Shown here piece by piece: positions 7,498-14,673 of a DNA stretch of 35,140 nucleotides; position 1 is the stretch's first letter; every line of letters begins with the position of its first letter. The position numbers were made by a program, and so were the translations under genes. The notes beneath the pieces are model-generated. The model worked only from the letters and a program-made list of their open reading frames with translations. It did no database searches and was not told the origin of the DNA. The stretch is from Eubacteriaceae bacterium (GTDB lineage Bacteria; Bacillota; Clostridia; Lachnospirales; Lachnospiraceae). The stretch covers positions 1 through 35,140 of the forward strand of contig CAJTDQ010000013.1 of the NCBI GenBank assembly GCA_910574895.1, read 5' to 3'.

Positions 7498-8109
7498 ATG
7501 CTTAATTATATCTGGGCGTTTATGATTGTTATCGGAGTAATATATGGTGTAGCGACAGGAACAATAGAACAGGTGGGTAACGGTGCAATAGAGTCAGCGG
7601 AAGAAGCAGTAAAACTTTGCATTACAATGCTGGGAATCATGAGTATGTGGATGGGTTTTATGAAAGTGGCGGAAAACTCGGGATTGATAAGGAAAGCAGA
7701 AAAGGGATTAGAACCTGTTGTAAGATGGTTATTTCCTAATATGCCAAAAGAACATAAAGCAAGACCACATATTACGACGAATATTATTGCAAACCTGTTA
7801 GGTCTGGGGTGGGCTGCTACTCCGGCAGGTTTAAAAGCTATGGAGGAATTGTCAAAGGATCCAATTCCTCAAAATGGGAAAGTTATCCCCGGTCACATAT
7901 CGACAAATGAAATGTGTACTTTTTTAGTAATAAATATATCTTCTCTGCAGCTGATTCCTGTTAATATGATTGCATATAGAAGCCAGTATCATTCCCAAAG
8001 TCCTGCATCGATTGTAGCGCCGGCGATATTGGCAACAACAATTAGTACTTTGGCAGGGGTAATTTTTTGTAAAATAATGTGCAGAAGAAAAGTAAAAGTC
8101 AGGGAATAG
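7498..8109 (+). CDS. spmA: Spore maturation protein A
   Basis: This 203-residue polytopic membrane protein has a nucleoside-recognition (Gate) domain. The SpmA hallmarks are GAIESAEEAVKLCITMLGIMSMWMG near the N-terminus, IIANLLGLGWAATPAGLKAMEEL in the middle and FLVINISSLQLIPVNMIAYR toward the end. In Bacillus SpmA and SpmB act together in spore core dehydration. SD AGAGG lies 5-6 bases before the ATG. Its usual partner spmB is not next to it but 8 kb away at 16138, beyond the B12 block. Confidence 0.95.
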   Translation: MLNYIWAFMIVIGVIYGVATGTIEQVGNGAIESAEEAVKLCITMLGIMSMWMGFMKVAENSGLIRKAEKGLEPVVRWLFPNMPKEHKARPHITTNIIANLLGLGWAATPAGLKAMEELSKDPIPQNGKVIPGHISTNEMCTFLVINISSLQLIPVNMIAYRSQYHSQSPASIVAPAILATTISTLAGVIFCKIMCRRKVKVRE

Positions 8110-8139
8110 ATGGAAACAAAATACATGAGAATAATAAAT

Positions 8140-8168
8140 TTGACATCAAATGTCACATAAGTTACAAT
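8140..8168 (+). promoter_or_regulatory. Promoter of the B12-controlled operon, with overlapping inverted repeat
   Basis: TTGACA (8140-8145), a 17-base spacer and TACAAT (8163-8168) form a strong vegetative promoter. A perfect inverted repeat, TGACAT-CAA-ATGTCA (8141-8155), overlaps the -35 box and could be an operator, though no regulator is identified. Confidence 0.75.
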
Positions 8169-8189
8169 AATTAGGTCAATTTGATATAA

Positions 8190-8360
8190 ATTGTTGTGGT
8201 CTGGGATAAGAAAAATAATCTGTCGCCAGTTTAAGGGAAGTCCGGTGTGAATCCGGCACAGTCTTTCTCTACTGTATGAGGGACGAACAAAGCAAAATGC
8301 CACGGGAGAGTCCTGGAAGGCGCTTTTAGTAGAATGAACTTAAGTCAGGATATGTCAACA
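8190..8360 (+). ncRNA. Cobalamin riboswitch
   Basis: Conserved elements of the B12 riboswitch appear in order: GGGAA with CCGGTGTGAATCCGG (around 8235-8256), ACTGT (8271-8275), GCCAC (8299-8303), TGGAAGGC (8314-8321) and the B12 box AGTCAGGATA (8343-8352). It lies just downstream of the promoter and upstream of an intrinsic terminator, so it should act by transcription termination when cobalamin is bound, shutting off the transport operon. Outer boundaries are approximate. Confidence 0.9.
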
Positions 8361-8406
8361 CAACAAACCAGAATTCGCAGGCAAGGCGAAGAGGATATAT
8401 ATGTTA

Positions 8407-8443
8407 TCTGACAGATTATGAAGGTCTGTCAGACAGCTTTTTT
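8407..8443 (+). terminator. Riboswitch expression-platform terminator
   Basis: TCTGACAGA (8407-8415) is perfectly complementary to TCTGTCAGA (8425-8433), followed closely by a run of T (8438-8443). It sits between the riboswitch and the first gene, which begins 71 bases later, so it is the likely OFF structure. Confidence 0.85.
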
Positions 8444-8513
8444 AGTCTTGCAATTTTGCAGGGCTTTTCTTTTATTCATTTCTGGAAATTATCAATGGCA
8501 GAAGGAGGATAAA

Positions 8514-9626
8514 ATGAACAGAATTACAAAAAAGGTTTTGTCAGCAGTGATTGTATTGGCGATGGTTTTATCTACAATTACTGTTACATTTGCAGAAGAA
8601 GCAAAAACAATTAAGGTTACTATGAGTATTGAGAGATTTACAATTGGACAAGGTTTCTTAGTAGAACCGATGATAGTAGAACTTAATGAAGGGGCGTCTG
8701 TACAGGATGTATTAGAAAAAGCAGCAGAGGAAAAGAACATCAAACTAAATGGAACAACAAGTGAATATGGATATTATTTAGAGAGCATCAGCAATGCAGA
8801 TACAGGTGCTATAAATATTCCACAGACGATTCAGGATATGGCAAGTATTGATGTTGATTATGGAAGCGGTTATGTTTATCATTATGATGCACCAACAAAT
8901 ACCAGTACAAATAAATTATTTGAGGATGAACAGAAATTAGGAACTGGTTCTTATACAGAATTGTCCGGCTGGTTGTATAGCATTAATAATAAAGAATCGA
9001 GTAATGGAATGAGTTCTCAGCCTGTGAAAGATGGTGATGTTGTAAGAATACAGTTTAGTGTATATGCAGGAGGGGCTGATTTAGGATTTCACAGTTGGTA
9101 TGATAATATTGAAAGTGCAAAGTTAGCTGATAAGGATAAGCTGATGAAGCAGGCAGCAGGTGTTGATGCGGAAGGAGAATTGAAAGAGGCAAGAGCAGAG
9201 GCAGTCAGAGTTCTTGAAAAGTATGATGCTACACAGGAAGAAGTAGATAAAGCATTGCTAAATCTGGGTTATGTAGAGGAAACAACAGAGCCGGAGACAA
9301 CCACTGCAGCACCAACAACACCGGAAACTACTACGATTGCACCATTAAAAAGAGTAACAATAAAAAAATTAACGAATGTTAAAAAGTATAAAGTAAAAAT
9401 AAAGATTAATAAAGTAACCGGAGCAAAAGGTTATCAGTACCGGTATGCAACAAATAAGAAATTTAAAAAGAGCAAAGTGAAAACGACTACAAAGACTACT
9501 TATACAACGAAGAAACTTTCAAAAAAAGTTCGGTGTTATGTGAAAGTCAGAGCCTACAGAATAATAAAAGGAAAAAAGAGTTTTGGCAGGTGGAGTAAAG
9601 TAAAATCTTTGAAAGTAAAAAAATAA
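8514..9626 (+). CDS. Secreted DUF4430 (transcobalamin-like C-terminal) protein with Fn3-like tail
   Basis: This 370-residue exported protein has a signal peptide at 1-28 (ending VTFA-EE). A DUF4430 domain spans about 31-187 and contains the signature SGWLYSINN (151-159) followed by VKDGDVVRIQFSVY. A short helical segment lies at about 215-252, a Thr/Pro linker at 255-277, and a basic Fn3-like domain at 278-370 of a kind common at the C-terminus of Lachnospiraceae surface proteins. DUF4430 is the fold of the cobalamin-binding beta-domain of intrinsic factor/transcobalamin, and the gene lies directly under a B12 riboswitch, so surface corrinoid capture is inferred. GGAGG at 8504-8508 fixes ATG 8514; an in-frame ATG at 8418 lies in the terminator hairpin. 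Confidence 0.85.
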   Translation: MNRITKKVLSAVIVLAMVLSTITVTFAEEAKTIKVTMSIERFTIGQGFLVEPMIVELNEGASVQDVLEKAAEEKNIKLNGTTSEYGYYLESISNADTGAINIPQTIQDMASIDVDYGSGYVYHYDAPTNTSTNKLFEDEQKLGTGSYTELSGWLYSINNKESSNGMSSQPVKDGDVVRIQFSVYAGGADLGFHSWYDNIESAKLADKDKLMKQAAGVDAEGELKEARAEAVRVLEKYDATQEEVDKALLNLGYVEETTEPETTTAAPTTPETTTIAPLKRVTIKKLTNVKKYKVKIKINKVTGAKGYQYRYATNKKFKKSKVKTTTKTTYTTKKLSKKVRCYVKVRAYRIIKGKKSFGRWSKVKSLKVKK

Positions 9627-9644
9627 AAAGAAAGCAGGCGAAAG

Positions 9645-11504
9645 ATGAGCAGATGTTGGAACAAGTTAATTCAATATATTTCCGTAGTAGGTATAGCGTT
9701 TATATGCCTATTGGTATTTGCTGTGCCTGCACAGGGAAGTACGATTCTGACGAAATCACAGACGAAGAATTATCTTGATAAAATATCTGAATATGAAATA
9801 AGTAAAGTAGCCAGTCCCACCTATGGCAGCGTAGGTGGGGAGTGGCTTATTATGGGGCTTGCCAGATATGGGACATTGACGGAATCTTATTTAAATATAT
9901 ATTTGAATAATCTGAAATCTGAAGTGGAGAAATGTCATGGTGTTTTATCAAAAAATAAGTATACGGAATATGCAAGGGTAGTATTGGCACTGACATCTGT
10001 AAATACTGCACCGGATAATTTTGCAGGATATAATCTGCTTAGGCCATTAGCAGAATTAGATCATGTTGTAAAAACGGGAATGAATAGTGTGGCGTTTTGT
10101 CTGCTGGCATTTGATTGTGGAAATTATGAAATTCCGGATACAGCAAAAGAATATACAGGAGAAAAAACAACACGGGAAAAATTGATTTCTATATTGCTGG
10201 ATAATCAGTTAAATGATGGTGGATGGGCGATTACAGGAAAAAAATCAGAAGCAGATGTGACTGCAATGGTATTACAGGCACTGTCAAAGTATCGTAAGCA
10301 GAAAAAGGTGGAGAATGCTATTGAGAGTGGTGTGAAAATGTTATCAGCCAGACAAAATAAATCCGGGGCTTTTTCTAGTGGAGGAAGTGAAAATTGTGAA
10401 AGTATCGCTCAGGTATTAGCAGCTTTGACAGCATTGGATATTAAGGTATCAGATAATCGTTTTATAAAAGATAATCATACAGTATTGGATGGATTGTTAC
10501 AATATTATCAGGATGGTGGTTTTAAACATACAGAAGACAGTTTTGTAAATCAGATGTCGACGGAACAGGCAATGTACTCACTGACGGCATACTATAGAAG
10601 TTTGTCAGATGAAAATGGTTTATATAACATGAACGACAATAAAAATTCGTTTAAGAACAAGACAAAAGAGAAGAAACGAAAAGATAATATTTCCTTAAAT
10701 CAGAAAAGTAATAAAAAGAGAGCATCAAGAAAGATTGATATAACAGGACAAAACAAAACAGGTGATTCCTTACAGAAGAATACAGATACGAGTGTGAAGG
10801 AAACACAAGAAGGTTTGGCGGAAAATAATAAAGCAAAAAAGAAATTGAAGAGAAAGAATAAAAAAACACCAGAAACGCTGATAGAAGAGACTGAAGAGAA
10901 AAACAGTCAGGAAAATATGACAAAAGAAAAAATGATGCAGAATAACAAACCAGCGAAGAATTATAAATGGCTTGGAATAATTTTAGGAGTTTTGGGATTA
11001 ACTGCAGCAGGAATATTTTTGAAAAGAAAAAATAATTTTTTTATTATGCTTATCACAGTCTGTCTGATTTTTGGCGGATGCACAAAAGGTAAGTCAGAAG
11101 ATGAGATAAAGGAGACTGCAGGAAACTGCACAATATTAGTAGAATGTTCTACAATTTATGATAATTTAGACGATCTGGATGATGGATTAAAAGCGCATAT
11201 TCCGAAAGATGGCGTTATATTGAAGGAACAAGAGGTTTCTTTCAAAAAAGATGACAGTGTTTATGATGTTCTTTCCAGAGAATTAAAAAAGAACAATATA
11301 TTAATGGAAGCATCTTTCACAGGAACGAATGCCTATATAGAAGGAATTGATAATATTTACGAATTTTCCTGTGGAGGACAGTCAGGGTGGCTGTATTGTG
11401 TGAATGGGGAGTATCAGCAAAAAAGCTGCAGTGAGTATAAGGTAAAAGCCGGTGACAAAATAGAATGGCACTATACGTGCGATTTAGGTGAGGACGTAAG
11501 ATAA
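9645..11504 (+). CDS. Intrinsic factor/transcobalamin-like surface protein: alpha-barrel repeats plus DUF4430
   Basis: This protein has 619 residues. A signal peptide (1-31, VPAQG) precedes prenyltransferase/squalene-oxidase-type helical repeats at about 35-322, with motifs TYGSVGGEWLIMGLARYG, DGGWAITGKKSEADVTAMVL, KSGAFSSGG and DGGFKHT. A Lys/Glu-rich linker (330-440) leads to a membrane helix (442-459), a KRKNN turn, and a second hydrophobic helix (465-478) ending GGC at Cys479, a possible lipobox. A DUF4430 domain at about 494-612 includes QSGWLYCVNGEY (579-590). Alpha-barrel plus beta-domain is the layout of animal cobalamin carriers. The predicted topology puts both domains outside. Its stop overlaps the EcfT start by one base, tying it to the transporter. 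Cobalamin binding is inferred. Confidence 0.8.
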   Translation: MSRCWNKLIQYISVVGIAFICLLVFAVPAQGSTILTKSQTKNYLDKISEYEISKVASPTYGSVGGEWLIMGLARYGTLTESYLNIYLNNLKSEVEKCHGVLSKNKYTEYARVVLALTSVNTAPDNFAGYNLLRPLAELDHVVKTGMNSVAFCLLAFDCGNYEIPDTAKEYTGEKTTREKLISILLDNQLNDGGWAITGKKSEADVTAMVLQALSKYRKQKKVENAIESGVKMLSARQNKSGAFSSGGSENCESIAQVLAALTALDIKVSDNRFIKDNHTVLDGLLQYYQDGGFKHTEDSFVNQMSTEQAMYSLTAYYRSLSDENGLYNMNDNKNSFKNKTKEKKRKDNISLNQKSNKKRASRKIDITGQNKTGDSLQKNTDTSVKETQEGLAENNKAKKKLKRKNKKTPETLIEETEEKNSQENMTKEKMMQNNKPAKNYKWLGIILGVLGLTAAGIFLKRKNNFFIMLITVCLIFGGCTKGKSEDEIKETAGNCTILVECSTIYDNLDDLDDGLKAHIPKDGVILKEQEVSFKKDDSVYDVLSRELKKNNILMEASFTGTNAYIEGIDNIYEFSCGGQSGWLYCVNGEYQQKSCSEYKVKAGDKIEWHYTCDLGEDVR

Positions 11505-12364
11505 TGAAAGATGAGTTTTCAAGATTTCATCCGTTAGTAAATTTAATATTTTATTTGGTAGTATTAGGGCTTACTATGTTTCAGATGCAGTTAGGGCTGG
11601 TGCTGATTTCTATATTTTCAGCATTGGCTTATTACTTTTGTTTAAAAGGACGGGAAGGAGTAAAGTATCTGTTGATAGTAAGTTTCGTTTTTTTAGTTTC
11701 GTCCTTTATAAATCCATTATTTTCTCATAGAGGAGGAACATTGTTATTCTATTTGTTTACCGGTAATCCGGTAACTTTGGAGTCGATTATATATGGTATT
11801 GTGTCTTCTGCGATTATATGCAGTATGCTTATATGGTTTTCTACGTTTTATCAGATAATGGGGATAGAAAGATTTTTTGGAGCAGTGGGAAAATTTGTGC
11901 CTCATGTGGCATTACTTGTTTCTATGATATTGAGATTTATACCAAAATACATGAAACACTATAAAGAGGTTTCTTCGGTCAATGGAGATGAAGGAGAAAA
12001 ATTTATTAGAAAAATAAAGAGAGGCAGCAAAGTTTTTTCTATAACAACAACATGGGCATTGGAAAATTCAATTGATACAGCAGACTCGATGAAAGCCAGA
12101 GGGTTTGGAGTAAGGAAAAGGACAAACTACAGTAATTACAAAATAGAAAAACGGGATATTGGTGTGATGATATGGATTATTGTATTAGCAGGTATTATTT
12201 TATGGGCATCATGCAAAGATATGGTTTTTACATATTACTATCCATATATCGTTTATAAAGGAAATATTTTTGTTTATATTCTTTATGCATTGTTATGTTT
12301 GACACCGGTTTTTATTAATATCAGGGAGGGATTAAGATGGCGCAGATTGAAATCAAAGATTTAA
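11504..12364 (+). CDS. ecfT: ECF transporter T component (CbiQ/EcfT family)
   Basis: This 286-residue membrane protein is the coupling subunit of an energy-coupling-factor transporter. It has about five or six hydrophobic segments, including HPLVNLIFYLVVLGLTMFQM near the start, RFIPKYMKHYKEV, and the EcfT coupling-helix signature ADSMKARGFGVRKRTNY, whose Ala-Arg-Gly contacts the ATPases. TAATG overlap joins it to the preceding surface-protein gene, and its end overlaps the ATPase gene by 28 bases. With the riboswitch upstream, cobalamin is the likely substrate of the whole transporter. Confidence 0.92.
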   Translation: MKDEFSRFHPLVNLIFYLVVLGLTMFQMQLGLVLISIFSALAYYFCLKGREGVKYLLIVSFVFLVSSFINPLFSHRGGTLLFYLFTGNPVTLESIIYGIVSSAIICSMLIWFSTFYQIMGIERFFGAVGKFVPHVALLVSMILRFIPKYMKHYKEVSSVNGDEGEKFIRKIKRGSKVFSITTTWALENSIDTADSMKARGFGVRKRTNYSNYKIEKRDIGVMIWIIVLAGIILWASCKDMVFTYYYPYIVYKGNIFVYILYALLCLTPVFINIREGLRWRRLKSKI

Positions 12365-13908
12365 GTTTCAAATATAAAGTATCTGATAAACAAAGTCTGA
12401 AGAACGTCTCTCTAAGTATTGAAAAAGGGCAGTTCATTGTTGTGTGTGGAAAGTCCGGCTGTGGCAAAACGACATTTCTGCGATGTTTGAAACCACAAAT
12501 CAGACCGGCAGGAAATATTGAAGGGACAGTAAGCTTTGACGGTCTGAAGATAGAGGAAATGACAGATGAAGAGCAGGCAAAAAAAATAGGTTATGTCATG
12601 CAGAATCCGGAACATCAGATTGTGACAGATAAGGTGTGGCATGAACTGGCATTTGGATTAGAGAATTTTGGAGACAAAAGTGAATATATACGTGCTAAGA
12701 CAGCAGAAATTGCAGAGTATTTTGATATTACCGGCTGGTACAATGAAGATACGGACTCGTTGTCAGGAGGGCAGAAACAACTATTGAATCTGGCAGCAGT
12801 TATGGTAATGGGTCCGGAGGTGCTTGTCTTAGATGAACCAACAGCTCAGTTAGATCCGATTGCAGCAGAAAGATTCTTAGATATATTAAAGAAAATAAAT
12901 GAAGATTTTGGCATTACTGTAATTATTTCAGAACATCGTCTGAATTATGTTTTAAAAAAGGCAGACAAAGTGCTGGTGTTAGAAAAAGGTGAAGTAAGTG
13001 ATTATGGTAAAATAAGAGAAGTAGTGAAAAAAGGTCTGTCTATGGATATAGAGCCTTTAATGCCTGTGCCAAGCAGGACTTTTGGGCAGAGTGAGGGAGA
13101 AGTCCCTATATCTGTAGCTGAGGGGCGAAGATGGCTGGAAAACAATTGGAATCGTAAGAGAAAAAAAGAGTTAAACGGGATAGATTCTGAAAAGAATAAA
13201 GATAAAGAAATACGAAAAAAACAATATAGTGTTTTATGTAATAATATTTGGTTTCGTTATGAAAAAAATGGTTGTGATATTGTTCAGGGATTAAATCTGC
13301 AAGTTGAAAAAGGAGAAATCTTTGCGATTCTCGGAGGAAACGGAACAGGGAAGACAACCACGCTTCTTTTGTTGTCTAAAATTTTGAAGGCATACAGAGG
13401 TAAATTGAAAATGGACGGAAAGGCAGTGTTACTGCCGCAGAATGTACAGATTTTATTTGAGAGGGAGACTGTTTCAGAGGAGTTGGAAAATGTTTCTGAT
13501 AAAATGATAAAGGAAATGAAATTGGAAGCACTTATGAAGATGCATCCTTATGATTTAAGCGGTGGTGAACAGCAGAAAGCAGCGCTTGCAAAAATATTGT
13601 CTAAAGAGCCGGATATTTTACTATTGGATGAGCCGACAAAGGGGATGGATAATATTTTTAAAGAAGAGTTGGGAAGATTTTTAAAATGTCTGGCAGCAAG
13701 TGGAAAAACGATTATCATAGTTAGTCATGATTTAGATTTCTGTGGAGAGTTTGTGGACCGGTGCGGGCTTTTTGCCAATGGCAGTCTTATCTCAGAATCA
13801 GATGTTAGGGAGTTTTTTGTAAATAACAGGTTTTATACAACGACAGTGGCAAAAATGTCAAAGGGAATTGTAGAGAATGCTTATAAAATGGAGGATATTA
13901 TATGTTAA
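12337..13908 (+). CDS. Fused ECF transporter ATPase (EcfA-EcfA')
   Basis: This 523-residue protein carries two complete ABC ATPase domains. Domain 1 has Walker A GKSGCGKTT (38-46), Q-loop MQNPEHQ, signature LSGGQ (142-146), Walker B VLVLDEP and switch SEHR. A charged linker lies at about 245-295. Domain 2 has Walker A GGNGTGKTT (333-341), signature LSGGE (407-411), Walker B LLLLDEP and SHD. Both sites look intact. It powers the ECF transporter with the T protein encoded upstream and the S protein downstream. AGGGAGGG precedes ATG 12337. The gene overlaps both neighbours, showing tight translational coupling. In many Firmicutes the two ATPases are separate genes. Confidence 0.92.
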   Translation: MAQIEIKDLSFKYKVSDKQSLKNVSLSIEKGQFIVVCGKSGCGKTTFLRCLKPQIRPAGNIEGTVSFDGLKIEEMTDEEQAKKIGYVMQNPEHQIVTDKVWHELAFGLENFGDKSEYIRAKTAEIAEYFDITGWYNEDTDSLSGGQKQLLNLAAVMVMGPEVLVLDEPTAQLDPIAAERFLDILKKINEDFGITVIISEHRLNYVLKKADKVLVLEKGEVSDYGKIREVVKKGLSMDIEPLMPVPSRTFGQSEGEVPISVAEGRRWLENNWNRKRKKELNGIDSEKNKDKEIRKKQYSVLCNNIWFRYEKNGCDIVQGLNLQVEKGEIFAILGGNGTGKTTTLLLLSKILKAYRGKLKMDGKAVLLPQNVQILFERETVSEELENVSDKMIKEMKLEALMKMHPYDLSGGEQQKAALAKILSKEPDILLLDEPTKGMDNIFKEELGRFLKCLAASGKTIIIVSHDLDFCGEFVDRCGLFANGSLISESDVREFFVNNRFYTTTVAKMSKGIVENAYKMEDIIC

Positions 13909-14519
13909 AGGAGTATTATCTCATATCCATTTTAATAATTCTGATATCTATTGTAGTTTTTGCGTGGTCTTTTGAAAAAAGAAAACCAAAGACAAGGGAA
14001 ATTGTATTGCTGGCAGTTTTGACGAGCATGGCGATTGCAGGCAGGTTGATGTTTTTTATGACACCACAGTTTAAACCCAGTGTTGCAGTTATTATTATTA
14101 CAGCGGTAATGTTAGGGCAAGAAGCAGGTTTCTTAAGTGGATGTCTGACAGCATTTATTTCTGATTTCTTTTTTGGGCAGGGTCCGTGGACGCCATGGCA
14201 GATGATTGCACTGGGACTTATCGGGGTTATTTCGGCGTGGATTTTTCAGGGAGCAGGGCAAAAGTTTATTAATAACAGATGGATACTCAGTATGTATGGA
14301 TTTCTTATAACATTTGTATTGTATGGACTGATAATGGATACGGCGACTGTTGTAATGTATACAGACAAACCAAGGTTTTCTGCCTTTCTTGCAGCATATG
14401 CCACCGGATTTGTATTTAATCTGATACATGGAGCATCGACATTTATTTTCCTGTTTTTTATTTCAAGACAAATGTTTCAAAAAATTAACAGAATAAAGTT
14501 AAAGTTTAATATGTTTTAG
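13902..14519 (+). CDS. ECF transporter substrate-binding S component, probably cobalamin (CbrT-like)
   Basis: This 205-residue protein is almost wholly hydrophobic with about six membrane segments. The segment after the first helix, REIVLLAVLTSMAIAGRLMFF, and FFFGQGPWTPWQM are typical of a family of ECF S subunits. The S subunit gives substrate specificity. Here that is assigned to cobalamin or a corrinoid precursor because the operon starts with a B12 riboswitch and encodes transcobalamin-like proteins; sequence alone does not prove it. It overlaps the ATPase gene by 7 bases and ends the operon, and the next gene has its own promoter. Confidence 0.82.
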   Translation: MLKEYYLISILIILISIVVFAWSFEKRKPKTREIVLLAVLTSMAIAGRLMFFMTPQFKPSVAVIIITAVMLGQEAGFLSGCLTAFISDFFFGQGPWTPWQMIALGLIGVISAWIFQGAGQKFINNRWILSMYGFLITFVLYGLIMDTATVVMYTDKPRFSAFLAAYATGFVFNLIHGASTFIFLFFISRQMFQKINRIKLKFNMF

Positions 14520-14549
14520 AAAAACAAAGATAAAGCTGAATAAAATTAA

Positions 14550-14578
14550 TTGAATTTGGGGTAAGATGGTGCTATTAT
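14550..14578 (+). promoter_or_regulatory. Promoter of the antiporter gene
   Basis: TTGAAT (14550-14555), a 17-base spacer and TATTAT (14573-14578) with an upstream TG (extended -10) give a good vegetative promoter. The leader before the ATG is about 90 bases. It suggests that the antiporter can be expressed independently of the riboswitch. Confidence 0.6.
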
Positions 14579-14673
14579 GAATCGGGCTGTGAAAAAAGAA
14601 ACTATCTGTAAACATTTTATTATTTATGCATTTAATATAAGGACAGCAGGGTACATAGAAAGAGGAAAACATC

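Noticed and set aside
8418-8513. In-frame upstream ATG extending the first DUF4430 protein by 32 residues
   Set aside because: It lies inside the riboswitch terminator hairpin, has no Shine-Dalgarno and would bury the signal peptide; ATG 8514 has AGGAGG at good spacing.
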